DNA of 64,000 bases from Vibrio orientalis CIP 102891 = ATCC 33934 (GCF_000176235.1 NZ_ACZV01000005.1:186001-250000), one strand, 5' to 3'; positions 27,288 to 37,737 are shown, counted from the first letter of the stretch. Numbers and translations: made by a program. The notes: generated by a model from the sequence alone, not told the origin.

Positions 27288-27309
27288 TTAATTTTACGAT
27301 AAAAAATAA
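27288..27309. promoter_or_regulatory. Candidate NagC operator of the GH20 gene
   Basis: A 22-bp element, TTAATTTT-N6-AAAAAATAA in outline. It shares length and ends with the candidate at 38115-38136 before nagE. NagC sites are T-rich/A-rich inverted repeats of this size. Confidence 0.4.
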
Positions 27310-27386
27310 CTCAGGCTATTGTGATTGCATCTTGATTTTGACGCCGAACTTTTCAGGCTTCGCTCCACTTTTTAAGGGTAAGTAAG

Positions 27387-30038
27387 ATGTTTAAACAAAC
27401 TCTCATCGCGACTTCAGTATTGGCAACGTTAGCGGGTTGCGCATCGTTTCAGTCTACTGAACAAAATGTCGTTAACTCACTTGCAGCAAACTTAGATGTT
27501 CAATATGAAGTACTCACTAACCATGGTGCCAACGATGGTCTTGCGTGTCAGGATCTGGGTGCTGAGTGGGCTTCATGTAACAAGGTCAACATGACACTCG
27601 TTAACCAAGGTGAAGCGGTTGACTCAAAAGATTGGGCTATTTACTTCCACAGCATTCGCCTGATTTTGGATGTTGATAACGAGCAGTTCAAAATCTCACG
27701 TGTAACGGGTGATCTACATAAACTAGAACCAACCGATAAGTTTGATGGTTTCGCTGCAGGTGAAGAAGTATCGCTTCCTTTGGTAAGCGAATACTGGCAG
27801 CTATTTGAAACAGACTTCATGCCAGGTGCATTCGTTGCGGCGCCAAACGCAGAGCCTAAGATGATCGCTTCACTAAACACTGAAGACGTGGCCTCTTTCG
27901 TTACTGGCCTTGAAGGTGACAATCTAAAACGTACACCGGATGACAACAACGTATTTGCCAACGCTGTGTCTCGTTTCGAGAAGAACGAAGATTTAGCAAA
28001 ACAAGACGTATCAACCACGCTGCTGCCAACGCCAATGTTTGTTGAAGCGGGTAAAGGTACAGTCGATATTTCTGGTGGTATTGCGCTACCTAAAGACGCA
28101 TTCGATGCGATTCAATTTACAGCAATCCAAGATCGTGCAGAAGTGGTAGGTGTGGATGTTCGCGGTGATGTTCCTGTTAGCATCACAGTTGTTCCTGCAG
28201 ACTTCACCGGTGAATTAGCGAAATCTGGTGCTTATGAAATGAGCATCAAAGGCAACGGTATTGCGATTAAGGCGTTCGACCAAGCGGGTGCTTTCTACGC
28301 GGTACAATCTATCTTTGGCCTGGTAGATAGCCAAAATGCTGATTCTCTACCACTGCTGTCTATTCAAGATGCGCCTCGCTTTGACTACCGTGGGGTAATG
28401 GTGGATGTTGCGCGTAACTTCCACTCTAAAGACGCAATCCTTGCGACGCTAGACCAAATGGCGGCGTACAAGATGAACAAACTTCACCTTCACCTAACCG
28501 ATGATGAAGGTTGGCGTTTGGAAATCCCGGGTCTGCCTGAGCTGACAGAAGTGGGTGCTAACCGTTGTTTCGATTTGGAAGAGAAAAGCTGTTTACTGCC
28601 TCAGCTTGGCTCAGGTTCAACGACAGATAACTTTGGTTCTGGCTACTTCAGCAAAGCAGACTACGTGGACATCCTAAAGTACGCGAAAGCACGCAACATC
28701 GAAGTGATTCCTGAAATCGACATGCCAGCACACGCTCGTGCAGCAGTGGTATCAATGGAAGCACGTTACGACCGTCTAATGGAGCAAGGCAAAGAAGCAG
28801 AAGCGAACGAATACCGTCTGATGGATCCACAAGATCAATCAAACGTCACCACGGTTCAGTTCTACAACAAGCAGAGCTTCATCAACCCTTGTATGGAATC
28901 GTCAACTCGCTTTGTTGATAAAGTGATTTCTGAAGTGGCGGCAATGCATACTGAGGCAGGCGCGCCGCTAACAACATGGCACTTTGGTGGCGACGAAGCG
29001 AAGAACATCAAGCTAGGCGCTGGTTTCCAAGACGTTAACGCACAAGACAAAGTAAGCTGGAAAGGTACGATTGACCTGTCTAAGCAAGATAAGCCATTCG
29101 CACAATCGCCAAAATGTCAGACGCTAATTACAGACGGTACAGTAAGCGACTTTGCTCACCTACCAAGCCACTTCGCTGAAGAAGTGTCGAAGATTGTTGC
29201 TGAGAAGGGCATTCCAAACTTCCAAGCTTGGCAAGATGGTCTGAAGTACAGTGAAGGTGAGAAAGCGTTCGCAACAGAAAACACTCGCGTTAACTTCTGG
29301 GACGTTCTGTACTGGGGTGGTACGTCATCAGTGTACGATTGGTCTAAGAAAGGTTACGACGTGATCGTTTCTAACCCAGACTACGTCTACATGGACATGC
29401 CATACGAAGTTGACCCGAAAGAGCGTGGTTACTACTGGGCAACGCGTGCAACGGATACTCGTAAGATGTTTGGCTTTGCACCAGAGAACATGCCTCAGAA
29501 CGCAGAAACCTCTTTAGACCGCGATGGCAACGGCTTCACTGGCAAAGGCGAAATTGAAGCGAAACCTTTCTACGGCCTATCAGCACAGCTTTGGTCTGAA
29601 ACAGTACGTAATGACGAGCAATACGAGTACATGGTATTCCCTCGCGTACTAGCGGCGGCTGAGCGTGCATGGCACCGTGCTGATTGGGAGAACAACTACA
29701 AAGTGGGCGTTGAGTACTCGCAAAACTCTAACCTAGTAGATAAAGCAGCACTAAACCAAGATTACAATCGCTTTGCGAACGTACTTGGTCAGCGTGAACT
29801 GGCTAAGCTAGAGAAAGCGGGTATTGACTACCGCCTACCTGTTCCAGGTGCGAAAGTGGAAAATGGAACGCTTACAATGAACGTTCAGTTCCCAGGTGTT
29901 GAGCTGCAATACTCTCTAGATGGTGAAAACTGGCTGACTTACGCAGACAGTGCGCGTCCAGCAGTAGAAGGTGAAGTATTCATCCGTTCAGTATCGGTGA
30001 CTGGCGAGAAAGCGAGTCGAGTGACTAGCGTGAAATAA
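27387..30038 (+). CDS. Beta-N-acetylhexosaminidase (chitobiase), GH20 lipoprotein
   Basis: An 883-residue enzyme cleaving chitobiose and chitin oligomers to GlcNAc. The signal peptide ends in the lipobox LAGC (Cys18), so it is probably anchored in the outer membrane. An N-terminal carbohydrate-binding domain (about 30-190) and a GH20b alpha/beta domain precede the catalytic TIM barrel, which opens with DAPRFDYRGVMVDVARNFH. The catalytic Asp536-Glu537 pair lies in WHFGGDEAKN. A C-terminal immunoglobulin-like domain follows (GVELQYSLDGENW). The layout equals Serratia chitobiase. GlcNAc released here feeds NagE and NagA, 10 kb away. Confidence 0.96.
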   Translation: MFKQTLIATSVLATLAGCASFQSTEQNVVNSLAANLDVQYEVLTNHGANDGLACQDLGAEWASCNKVNMTLVNQGEAVDSKDWAIYFHSIRLILDVDNEQFKISRVTGDLHKLEPTDKFDGFAAGEEVSLPLVSEYWQLFETDFMPGAFVAAPNAEPKMIASLNTEDVASFVTGLEGDNLKRTPDDNNVFANAVSRFEKNEDLAKQDVSTTLLPTPMFVEAGKGTVDISGGIALPKDAFDAIQFTAIQDRAEVVGVDVRGDVPVSITVVPADFTGELAKSGAYEMSIKGNGIAIKAFDQAGAFYAVQSIFGLVDSQNADSLPLLSIQDAPRFDYRGVMVDVARNFHSKDAILATLDQMAAYKMNKLHLHLTDDEGWRLEIPGLPELTEVGANRCFDLEEKSCLLPQLGSGSTTDNFGSGYFSKADYVDILKYAKARNIEVIPEIDMPAHARAAVVSMEARYDRLMEQGKEAEANEYRLMDPQDQSNVTTVQFYNKQSFINPCMESSTRFVDKVISEVAAMHTEAGAPLTTWHFGGDEAKNIKLGAGFQDVNAQDKVSWKGTIDLSKQDKPFAQSPKCQTLITDGTVSDFAHLPSHFAEEVSKIVAEKGIPNFQAWQDGLKYSEGEKAFATENTRVNFWDVLYWGGTSSVYDWSKKGYDVIVSNPDYVYMDMPYEVDPKERGYYWATRATDTRKMFGFAPENMPQNAETSLDRDGNGFTGKGEIEAKPFYGLSAQLWSETVRNDEQYEYMVFPRVLAAAERAWHRADWENNYKVGVEYSQNSNLVDKAALNQDYNRFANVLGQRELAKLEKAGIDYRLPVPGAKVENGTLTMNVQFPGVELQYSLDGENWLTYADSARPAVEGEVFIRSVSVTGEKASRVTSVK

Positions 30039-30075
30039 TTCCCCCTCCCTTCCAATCTAGACAGAAAGGAAAGGG

Positions 30076-30109
30076 AAAAACGCCCGGCCAGTGATGGTCG
30101 GGCGTTTTT
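30076..30109. terminator. Bidirectional terminator, GH20 gene and peptide transporter
   Basis: AAAAACGCCCGGCC/GGTCGGGCGTTTTT (one G-U) with a 6-nt loop. T runs on both strands suit the convergent genes. Confidence 0.93.
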
Positions 30110-30134
30110 ATTTCTTATCGCGAGTAAGATGCTG

Positions 30135-31526
30135 TTAAGCGACTTGCGCTTGTTGCTCTTCAACTTGCTCAGCATTGCTCATTGGGCTTTCTGCGCCATG
30201 CATCCAACGAACCAGTGTATTAGAGAACATCAGTAGGATGACACCAGAAACCGTTGCTGCAATCGCGATACCACCAAAGATTGGTAGTGCGCCCAGCTCA
30301 CCTACGTGAGAGCCGATCAGACCTGCTACATAGTTAGCAATCGCGTTAAAGCCGAACCATGCACCCATCATCAGAGAAGCAAGGCGAAGTGGAGCAAGTT
30401 TGGTCACAAGAGATAGACCGATTGGTGATAGGCACAGCTCACCCAGAGTGTGGAAGAAGAACGCACCGACAAGCCACAGCATTGATGTTTTCACTGCAGT
30501 GTCGCCGCCTTGTTCCATAACGGCACCCACCATACATAGGAAACCAAGTGCTAAGAAGAACAGTGCAAGCGCGAACTTAACTGGTGAGTTTGGCTCTTTA
30601 GGTCCGAGCTTCACCCAAAGCGCAGCAAGTAGAGGCGCTAGGGTAATAATGAAGAATGGATTAAGTGACTGGAACCAAGCAGCCGGAACTTCAAAACCGC
30701 CGATCATACGATCAGTGTACTGCTGAGTGTAGATATTCATCAGACCGCCAGCTTGCTCAAAGCCCGCCCAGAATACGATCACAAACAGACCCATTACCAA
30801 AATCACTTTAAGGCGATCGACCTCTTGTTTAGTCAGTGGTTGCTTCGTTGCTGATTTCTTTTTCTCGAGATCACGTGCTGCTGCTGGAACAACACCGATA
30901 TCACCAAGCCATGACTTTGCCAGCGTCATCTGCATCACTAGGCTGATGATCATGCCTAGGCCAGCAACTAGGAAGCCAGCTTTCCAACCAAATGAGTTAG
31001 TGACGGATCCTGATGCGACACCTGCGATTAACGCACCTAAGTTAATGCCCATGTAGAAGATGGTAAAGGCACCGTCACGACGGTTGTCACCTTCTTCATA
31101 CAAGTCACCAACCATAGTGGAAATATTGGGTTTAAAGAGACCGTTACCGATGATAAGCAAAGCAAGGCCAAGATAGAAACTGTGGGTAACACTAAGCCCA
31201 ATCATGTCTGCTGGAAGTGCTAGGGTAAATTGGCCGATGGCCATTAAAGCGCCACCAATCAAAATAGAACGGCGTTGACCAAGGTAGTTATCAGCAAGGT
31301 AGCCGCCGATCATTGGGGTAATATAAACTAGTCCAGTATAGATGCCATATAGATCAAGAGCATCTTTAGTCGACCAGCCTAAGCCGCCGTTCATCGTCGC
31401 ATCTGTTAAATAGAGTACTAAGATAGCGCGCATTGCGTAGTAAGAGAATCGCTCCCAAAGTTCGGTACCGAACAGTAGGAATAGGCCACGTGGATGGCCA
31501 AAAAATTGGTGATGTTGGTTTGTCAT
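30135..31526 (-). CDS. POT-family proton-dependent peptide transporter
   Basis: A 463-residue MFS-type inner-membrane protein importing di- or tripeptides with H+. The POT signatures are present: ELWERFSYYAMRAILVLYL (the ExxERF motif) at residue 21 on, GGYLADNYLGQRR, and FTIFYMGINLGALIAG. A C-terminal FFFHTLGELCLSPIGLSLV block also fits. The length is a little under the E. coli DtpA-D proteins (about 490-500). It is a single gene. Its role next to chitin genes may be coincidental, though chitin degradation in crustacean shells also releases peptides. Confidence 0.93.
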   Translation of the reverse strand: MTNQHHQFFGHPRGLFLLFGTELWERFSYYAMRAILVLYLTDATMNGGLGWSTKDALDLYGIYTGLVYITPMIGGYLADNYLGQRRSILIGGALMAIGQFTLALPADMIGLSVTHSFYLGLALLIIGNGLFKPNISTMVGDLYEEGDNRRDGAFTIFYMGINLGALIAGVASGSVTNSFGWKAGFLVAGLGMIISLVMQMTLAKSWLGDIGVVPAAARDLEKKKSATKQPLTKQEVDRLKVILVMGLFVIVFWAGFEQAGGLMNIYTQQYTDRMIGGFEVPAAWFQSLNPFFIITLAPLLAALWVKLGPKEPNSPVKFALALFFLALGFLCMVGAVMEQGGDTAVKTSMLWLVGAFFFHTLGELCLSPIGLSLVTKLAPLRLASLMMGAWFGFNAIANYVAGLIGSHVGELGALPIFGGIAIAATVSGVILLMFSNTLVRWMHGAESPMSNAEQVEEQQAQVA

Positions 31527-31821
31527 AAGTTTTATTAATCTTAGCTATTATCGTTTTTTATTGGCTCCTACATATACTCTTTGGGTACATAGACTGCAAT
31601 CGGCAATAATCGTCGATATTGTGAGATTAAAACTCTAACCTTATGACTTGTAAGGAATTAATTGTTGTGAGGATTACATATTGTCCGTGCTACAAACTTA
31701 GTTTCCAAAATTGAGCTTTGTTTGCAAAATTGTTGTCGGTATTGGTGTGGTGAATTTGTTGTTGGTAGAGTGATAAAAAAAGACACCGCTTGGGTGCCTT
31801 TAGAATAGAAATGAGTTGTGG
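31527..31821. other. Gap between asnB and the peptide transporter gene
   Basis: 295 bp, AT-rich, holding the asnB terminator and presumably the promoter of the transporter. No ORF and no clear operator seen. Confidence 0.5.
31779..31801 (-). terminator. Terminator after asnB
   Basis: On the minus strand AAAGGCACC pairs with GGTGTCTTT (one G-U, which would be A-C on the plus strand) and is followed by a T run, so it works on the minus strand only. Confidence 0.8.
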
Positions 31822-33486
31822 TTAGTAAGCGTCGTTGTGGACACTTTGCACTGCACGACCTGATGGGTCTGCCATATTCTTAAATGACTCATCCCATTCA
31901 ATCGCTTTAGCAGATGAACATGCTACTGACGGACCACCTGGAACACACTCTGCCGCTGATGGTAGTGGGAACAACTCTTCAAAGATCTCACGATATACGT
32001 AACCCTCTTTGGTTGTTGGAGTGTTGTATGGGAAGCGGAATGCTGCTGTTTCCATCTGTTGGTCAGTGACCTTAGCTTCAGCAACTTCTTTAAGTGTGTC
32101 AATCCAGCTGTAGCCAACGCCGTCAGAGAACTGCTCTTTCTGGCGCCATGCGATTGCCTCTGGTAGGTAGTGTTCGAAACACTCACGTAGGATATGTTTC
32201 TCCATCTTACCGTTGCCACACATCTTGTCTTCTGGGTTTAGGCGCATTGCAACGTCGATAAACTCTTTATCTAGGAAAGGTACACGACCTTCAACACCCC
32301 ATGCAGCAAGCGATTTGTTCGCACGAGCACAGTCAAACATGTTCAGAGCAAGCAGTTTACGTACTGTCTCTTCGTGGAACTCTTTTGCGTTTGGCGCTTT
32401 GTGGAAGTAGAGGTAACCGCCAAAGATTTCATCTGCGCCTTCGCCTGACAGAACCATCTTGATACCCATAGCTTTGATTTTACGTCCCATTAGGAACATA
32501 GGCGTAGAGGCACGGATAGTGGTGACGTCATACGTTTCGATATGGTAGATAACGTCACGAATCGCATCGAGACCTTCTTGAATGGTGTAGGTCATCTCGT
32601 GGTGAACGGTACCGATTTGGTCAGCGACTTCTCGTGCTGCCTTCAAGTCTGGCGCACCTTCAAGGCCGACAGCAAATGAGTGAAGTTGTGGCCACCATGC
32701 TTCAGATTTTTCATCATCTTCAATACGCATTGCAGCAAAGCGTTTAGCAACCGCAGAAGTGATCGATGAATCTAGACCGCCTGAAAGGAGTACACCGTAA
32801 GGTACGTCAGTCATTAGCTGGCGCTTAACCGCCGCTTCTAGTGCTTCAGTCAGTTCTTCTTTACTTGTTGAGTTACCTTGTACCGCAGCGTATTCGTTCC
32901 AGTCGCGGATGTAGTAACGTTGAGTCTCTGAGTCTGTAGAGCTGTAGTAGCTGCCCGGTGCGAATTCGCTAACCGTTTTACATACAGGCACCAAGGCTTT
33001 CATTTCAGAAGCGACGTAGTAGTTACCGTGTTCATCATGACCTTGGTACAGCGGGATAATACCGATATGGTCGCGCCCTACGAGGTACTGGTCTTTTTCT
33101 TCATCGTAAAGAACAAATGCGAAGATGCCGTTCAGCTCTTCAAGCAGGTCTGCGCCCATATCTTGGTATAGCGCTAAGATTACTTCACAGTCGGAGTCTG
33201 TTTGGAAGTCGTATTTACCTTCGTAACGTGCGCGGATCTCTTTGTGGTTGTAGATCTCACCATTCACTGCAAGGATGTGTTTTTTGTCTGGGCTATATAG
33301 CGGTTGAGCACCACTATTTAAACCAACAATCGCTAAACGCTCATGCGCAAGAATTGCTTTTTCTGAAGAATAAATTCCAGACCAGTCTGGACCGCGATGA
33401 CGCAGTTTTTTAGACATTTCTAGTGCAATTGGACGTAGCGTCTCAGCATCACTTTTGATGTCTAAAATACCAAAAATCGAACACAT
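31822..33486 (-). CDS. asnB: Asparagine synthase B, glutamine-hydrolysing
   Basis: A 554-residue cytoplasmic enzyme making asparagine from aspartate, ATP and glutamine. The open frame extends 7 codons upstream, but the true start at 33486 gives MCSIFGILD, with Cys2 exposed after Met removal as the glutaminase nucleophile. The length is then identical to E. coli AsnB. The N-terminal Ntn domain (HRGPDWSGIY, AVNGEIYNHKEIR) is followed by the synthase domain with the P-loop LLSGGLDSSI. In E. coli it belongs to the nag region too. Here a cation antiporter separates it from nagC and it has its own terminator. Confidence 0.98.
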   Translation of the reverse strand: MCSIFGILDIKSDAETLRPIALEMSKKLRHRGPDWSGIYSSEKAILAHERLAIVGLNSGAQPLYSPDKKHILAVNGEIYNHKEIRARYEGKYDFQTDSDCEVILALYQDMGADLLEELNGIFAFVLYDEEKDQYLVGRDHIGIIPLYQGHDEHGNYYVASEMKALVPVCKTVSEFAPGSYYSSTDSETQRYYIRDWNEYAAVQGNSTSKEELTEALEAAVKRQLMTDVPYGVLLSGGLDSSITSAVAKRFAAMRIEDDEKSEAWWPQLHSFAVGLEGAPDLKAAREVADQIGTVHHEMTYTIQEGLDAIRDVIYHIETYDVTTIRASTPMFLMGRKIKAMGIKMVLSGEGADEIFGGYLYFHKAPNAKEFHEETVRKLLALNMFDCARANKSLAAWGVEGRVPFLDKEFIDVAMRLNPEDKMCGNGKMEKHILRECFEHYLPEAIAWRQKEQFSDGVGYSWIDTLKEVAEAKVTDQQMETAAFRFPYNTPTTKEGYVYREIFEELFPLPSAAECVPGGPSVACSSAKAIEWDESFKNMADPSGRAVQSVHNDAY

Positions 33487-33663
33487 ACAACTTCCCTTTA
33501 AATTCATATTAACTTTCTAACTTCAATTTGCCATTTTGATTAAAAAAATCAACCGTGTTTGATTAAAAAAATAATCATAACGACATAATGGTGAATGAAA
33601 TCTAATTAAATGTGCATTTTGGTGTATGAAATCTAGGTTTTGTTGTTTATTTGAACAAGTGAT

Positions 33664-33690
33664 AAAAAAGCCGCTCGAAATGAGCGGCTT
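33664..33690 (-). terminator. Terminator after the CPA2 antiporter gene
   Basis: GCCGCTC/GAGCGGC with a 5-nt loop, followed by a TTTTTTATC run on the minus strand. Confidence 0.88.
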
Positions 33691-33708
33691 AGTGAAGCGG
33701 TGTTGACG

Positions 33709-35298
33709 TTAGTTTACTTGGTTAAACTTGGGTTGTAGTTGGTCACACACATGGCGTGCAAAACCACTACCAGCTTCACTATAGATGTTGAATGCAGCAT
33801 CGACGCCACCATCAATAAGCGACTCAAGCTGATCGGGGTATTCTGCAATAGCCGCAATTTGCCCTTTAAAGTTACGACGCTGAAGCTGCTCTAATGCGAC
33901 TTGATTACCTTGGTGATGTGGCATTGCTAGTAAAACCAACTTTACATTCGCGGTATCTAAAATACGTTCCCAAAAATCTGGGTCGGTTGCATCGCCGGAA
34001 ATGACATTTCGTCCGTGAGCTTTGTGTTGATGAGCCGCATCTTCACGAACCTCAATGCCTAAGCTGATTTTACCGTAGCGATTTCTAAGTTCATCGTAAG
34101 CGCCAGTACCGATACGTCCCATACCGAGGATGAGTACTTGAGCATGGCCTGGATTAATAAGCTGATCGCGAGTATTGAGCTTTTCTGCTGCGTGCTCGCG
34201 TAGCCATCGGCCGGAGCGTTGATACAAGGCATGCCCATGGTGATTAATTGGAGCAGCGAGTACAAACGAAATAGACACTGCAATGGCAAGTGCGACAAGA
34301 ATGTCACCGCTCATCCAACCCATTTTAAACGCTAGCCCACCAACAATCAGACCAAACTCACTGAAGTTAAACAAGCTTAGTGATGCGAGTAGCGAAGTAC
34401 GGACACGGAACTTAAATGCATTGAGTACTAGGAAGTAGAGCACTCCTTTTAGAGGTAGTAGCAATAGGAACAAAATTGCTAAAGCAAACCCCGATAACGT
34501 TGGGCTGGCTGAAAGACCAATGTTAAGAAAGAAGCAAACGAGGAAAAGTTCCTTCAAATTGAATAGCGATTTAGAGAGCTCGGAGGCTTTTTTATGCGCG
34601 GCGAGCATCATACCGAGAATAAGTGCACCTAAGTCCGGTTTCATGCCAACAAGTTCAAATAAGCCAGCGCCAGCGACTAGGGCAAAGAAAACCCCCAGTA
34701 GTACTAGCATCTCACCATGGCCAACCCAATCAAGCATTTTGAAAAAGAGTGGTCTTAGTAGCGGAAGGGCAAAGAGACCAATGGCATACCACTCTGGGAT
34801 TTTACCCGTTGACGCAGTTAAGAAAACAACAGCAAAGATATCCTGCATAACCAAGATACCAATGGCAATGGTACCGTAAGTGGCGTTCATCTCACCTTTT
34901 TCTTGCAATGACTTCACCGCGAAAACGGTACTAGAGAAAGAGAGAGCAAAGCCAAGCAGAACGATTTGTTCAATAGACATCGCTGCTAAAGAGCTGACAC
35001 CTAAGAATTTAAAACAGAATAGGGCGAGGCTAAAAATAGCCGTCGATAACAAGTTATGAATCGTTGCACCAGCCCAGATCTCTTTTGAAAGCAGGGTCTT
35101 GATGTCTAATTTCAGACCGATAGTGAACAGAAGTAATGTGACACCAAGGTCGGCTAAAGTCACGATAGTATCGTCACTCTGATAGCCCATTGCGTGTAAA
35201 CCAAAACCGGCAAGCAAGAATCCGACTAACGGGGGAAGGTTGCATTTGAGTGCAATAAAACCAGCTAAAAAAGCCGCTGAAATTAAGATGAGTTCCAT
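33709..35298 (-). CDS. CPA2-family cation/proton antiporter with NAD-binding domain
   Basis: A 529-residue protein: an N-terminal membrane domain of about a dozen helices (Na+/H+ exchanger fold, residues 1-370, including VLLGFALSFSSTVFAVKSL and MVGMKPDLGALILGMMLA-like blocks) and a C-terminal TrkA-N nucleotide-binding domain starting QVLILGMGRIGTGAYDEL. It resembles the KefB/KefC and YbaL group, which move K+ or Na+ against H+. There is no TrkA-C module. It is a single gene between asnB and nagC, where E. coli has nagD. Ion specificity is not deducible. Confidence 0.87.
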   Translation of the reverse strand: MELILISAAFLAGFIALKCNLPPLVGFLLAGFGLHAMGYQSDDTIVTLADLGVTLLLFTIGLKLDIKTLLSKEIWAGATIHNLLSTAIFSLALFCFKFLGVSSLAAMSIEQIVLLGFALSFSSTVFAVKSLQEKGEMNATYGTIAIGILVMQDIFAVVFLTASTGKIPEWYAIGLFALPLLRPLFFKMLDWVGHGEMLVLLGVFFALVAGAGLFELVGMKPDLGALILGMMLAAHKKASELSKSLFNLKELFLVCFFLNIGLSASPTLSGFALAILFLLLLPLKGVLYFLVLNAFKFRVRTSLLASLSLFNFSEFGLIVGGLAFKMGWMSGDILVALAIAVSISFVLAAPINHHGHALYQRSGRWLREHAAEKLNTRDQLINPGHAQVLILGMGRIGTGAYDELRNRYGKISLGIEVREDAAHQHKAHGRNVISGDATDPDFWERILDTANVKLVLLAMPHHQGNQVALEQLQRRNFKGQIAAIAEYPDQLESLIDGGVDAAFNIYSEAGSGFARHVCDQLQPKFNQVN

Positions 35299-35317
35299 AT
35301 TTGTGTTATTTCTTCCT

Positions 35318-35347
35318 AAAAAAACGGGCTACATGTCGTAGCCCGTT
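35318..35347 (-). terminator. Terminator of the nagAC operon
   Basis: AACGGGCTAC/GTAGCCCGTT, a 10-bp perfect stem with a 5-nt loop, followed by a TTTTTTT run on the minus strand. Confidence 0.92.
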
Positions 35348-35383
35348 ATTCTAACTCAATTAGTTGCTTACAGGGGGAGAAGA

Positions 35384-36598
35384 TTAATCTTCTAACAATT
35401 TTTGTAACAAGACGCCATTAAGCATTGCACGCTTAATCATCGCAAAGGCACCCAGGGTAGGCTGCTTATCAATCTTTGACGCGACAATTGGCAAGTCATT
35501 ATGGAAAGTTGTTAAGGATTGATTTTCGACATTACGACGAATGGCAGGGAAGACTATCTCTTCACATTGGGTAATATCGCCAGCGATGATGACTTTTTGC
35601 GGGTTAAACAGGTTAATGGTAATCGCGATTGCTTTACCTAGCTTGTTACCAACACGGACTAAGCTCTGTTTTGCAAGTTCATCGCCAAGGTTTGCATGCT
35701 CGCAGACATCAGAAATGTTAATTGTATCAAGCGTTGTTAGGCTAGATTCATAGCCTTGCTTGATAAGTTTATTAACGCGCTCAACGATCGCAGGGTTTGC
35801 TGCTACCGTTTCCAAACAACCGAAGTTACCACATTGGCACTGCTCACCTAGTGGATCAATTTGAATATGACCGATCTCACCAACGTTACGGTTGTAGCCT
35901 AAGAAAACCTGACCATTGACGATAATACCTGCACCCGTGCCGCGGTGGACGCTGACTAAGATAGAATCTTGGCAATCTTGGCTTGCGCCAAAGTAGTGCT
36001 CTGCCAACGCCATGCCACGCACATCGTTACCCACAAAACATTGCACATGGAATGAATTATGGATGATTTCTGATATTGCGAGGTTGTCGATGGGTATGTT
36101 TGGCATGTACTCAACCACTCCCGTCTCTGGGTTAACCAGGCCAGGAAGCGTTACACCAATGGCAATAAGCTGATTGATAGAGTTTTGGTGAGTTTGAATA
36201 AATTGCTTAAGCTGCGTTAGCAAGCCTTCAGTTAGCTCTTCTTGAGTGGTGTAGAAGAACTCGCAGTAAGCTGAAGCGAGCTCTTTGCCACCTAAGTCGT
36301 AAAGACTGAACTGAATGTAGTCGCGGCCAAGACGAATGGCTACAGAGTGGAACGGTTCAACCTCTGTTGTGAGAGATATTGCGCGACGACCACCAGTAGA
36401 TGCTTGCTGCGCGACCTCTTTAATTAGGCCGCGCTCTAAAAGTTGGCGGGTGATTTTTGTAACACTTGCGGGTGCCAGTTGACTGACGTCGGCAACTTGG
36501 ATCCTAGAAATAGGGCCTTGTTGGTCGATGAGTCTGTAAACTGCTGCACTATTTAGTTGTTTTACTAAATCTACGTTACCTATTTGTCCGCCATTCAT
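35384..36598 (-). CDS. nagC: N-acetylglucosamine repressor NagC (ROK family)
   Basis: A 404-residue transcription factor that represses GlcNAc and chitin-use genes until GlcNAc-6-phosphate binds. Residues about 12-60 form a winged helix-turn-helix (YRLIDQQGPISRIQVADV, then ASVTKITRQLLERGLI). The ROK domain follows with GVTLPGLVNPETG, HRGTGAGIIVNGQ and the zinc motif GHIQIDPLGEQCQCGNFGC. The length equals E. coli NagC (406). It lies 2 bp after nagA in the same operon, so it probably controls itself through the nagA-nagE intergenic operators. Confidence 0.97.
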   Translation of the reverse strand: MNGGQIGNVDLVKQLNSAAVYRLIDQQGPISRIQVADVSQLAPASVTKITRQLLERGLIKEVAQQASTGGRRAISLTTEVEPFHSVAIRLGRDYIQFSLYDLGGKELASAYCEFFYTTQEELTEGLLTQLKQFIQTHQNSINQLIAIGVTLPGLVNPETGVVEYMPNIPIDNLAISEIIHNSFHVQCFVGNDVRGMALAEHYFGASQDCQDSILVSVHRGTGAGIIVNGQVFLGYNRNVGEIGHIQIDPLGEQCQCGNFGCLETVAANPAIVERVNKLIKQGYESSLTTLDTINISDVCEHANLGDELAKQSLVRVGNKLGKAIAITINLFNPQKVIIAGDITQCEEIVFPAIRRNVENQSLTTFHNDLPIVASKIDKQPTLGAFAMIKRAMLNGVLLQKLLED

Positions 36599-36600
36599 TC

Positions 36601-37737
36601 TTAATTTTGCTCGTATTGTCCGTTAACAACCGTCGCCTGAACATTGAAGTCACGATCAAATACAGTGAGGTTTGCAACCATGCCTTTCTTCACTCGGCCT
36701 AGCTGCTCTTCAACACCGATTGCTTTTGCTGGGTACAAAGTAGCCATGCGTAGTGCTTCGTCCAGAGCGATTCCGACGTGCTCAACAGTATTTTGAACTG
36801 CTTCGATCATTGTAAGTGCTGAGCCGCCTAGTGTGCCATTTTCATCAACACACTTACCATCTCGGTAATATACTTTCTTACCAACAAAAATAAAGTAATC
36901 CATGTCAGCGCCTGCAGGAGCTGTGGCATCGGTCACTAATACTAATTTTTCGCCCTTAATTTTGTGAGCGATACGAATGTTTGCGTAGTCAACGTGGAAA
37001 CCGTCAGCAATGATGCCGGCGTATACGTCTGGCGTATCGTAGATCGCGCCAACAACACCTGGCTCACGACCAACCATAGGGGTCATTGCATTGAATAGAT
37101 GAGTGGCGAAAGTGATACCAGCATCAAAGCCGCGACGCGCTTCCGCGTAAGTTGCGTTGGTATGACCAATAGACGCAACGATACCAGCTTGCTTGAGGCG
37201 TTCAATGTGTGCAGCTTCGTTGTGCTCAGGTGCTAGTGTTACTTTTGCAATCACGTCAGCGTTTTCGCACATGAAGTCGATCATGCTGTCATCCGAAGGA
37301 CGGATGAAATCAACACTGTGAATGCCTTTTTTTGCAACGTTAAGGTATGGACCTTCAAGGTGCAGACCTAACGACTGGTTTTGGTACTTCGCGTGGTAGT
37401 CACGTGCAGCAGCAACTGCTTGACGCATATCTTGATCAGATGAGGTGATCAGCGTTGGTAGGAAGCTTGTACAGCCCGATTTTAGGTTAGCTTCGTGCAT
37501 GATCTGCATGGTTTCTGCTGTGATTTCATCGTTCAGCATTACGCCACCACAACCATTTAACTGTAAGTCGATGAAGCCAGGGCTAAGGTTAGCGCCATTT
37601 AGGTCACGAGTCTCAATGCCTTCAGGAAGCTCCGAAATTGGACATACAGCATCAATAAGGTTGTTGTTAATGATAACAGCATGTTCAACGAGGACGTCGC
37701 TGCCGGTAAAGATTTTACAGTTAGTTAGCGCATACAT
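36601..37737 (-). CDS. nagA: N-acetylglucosamine-6-phosphate deacetylase
   Basis: A 378-residue amidohydrolase turning GlcNAc-6-P into glucosamine-6-P and acetate. It starts [20 protein letters not shown]. Metal and substrate motifs are visible: [51 protein letters not shown] and [10 protein letters not shown]. The length is as in E. coli (382). It is the first gene of nagA-nagC and is divergent from nagE. The next enzyme, NagB, is not encoded in this window, unlike in E. coli where nagB leads the operon. Confidence 0.98.
   Translation of the reverse strand: MYALTNCKIFTGSDVLVEHAVIINNNLIDAVCPISELPEGIETRDLNGANLSPGFIDLQLNGCGGVMLNDEITAETMQIMHEANLKSGCTSFLPTLITSSDQDMRQAVAAARDYHAKYQNQSLGLHLEGPYLNVAKKGIHSVDFIRPSDDSMIDFMCENADVIAKVTLAPEHNEAAHIERLKQAGIVASIGHTNATYAEARRGFDAGITFATHLFNAMTPMVGREPGVVGAIYDTPDVYAGIIADGFHVDYANIRIAHKIKGEKLVLVTDATAPAGADMDYFIFVGKKVYYRDGKCVDENGTLGGSALTMIEAVQNTVEHVGIALDEALRMATLYPAKAIGVEEQLGRVKKGMVANLTVFDRDFNVQATVVNGQYEQN

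Larger units (their letters stand above)
26981..27386. other. Regulatory gap upstream of the GH20 hexosaminidase gene
   Basis: 406 bp without an ORF. It holds four TGTGA half-sites, one of which forms a near-complete CRP site (27157-27172). A 22-bp NagC-like palindrome is at 27288-27309. I could not choose a -10/-35 pair with confidence. Confidence 0.55.

Noticed and set aside
33487..33507. Upstream start of asnB
   Set aside because: Cys2 must follow the initiator Met for glutaminase activity, which only the start at 33486 provides.
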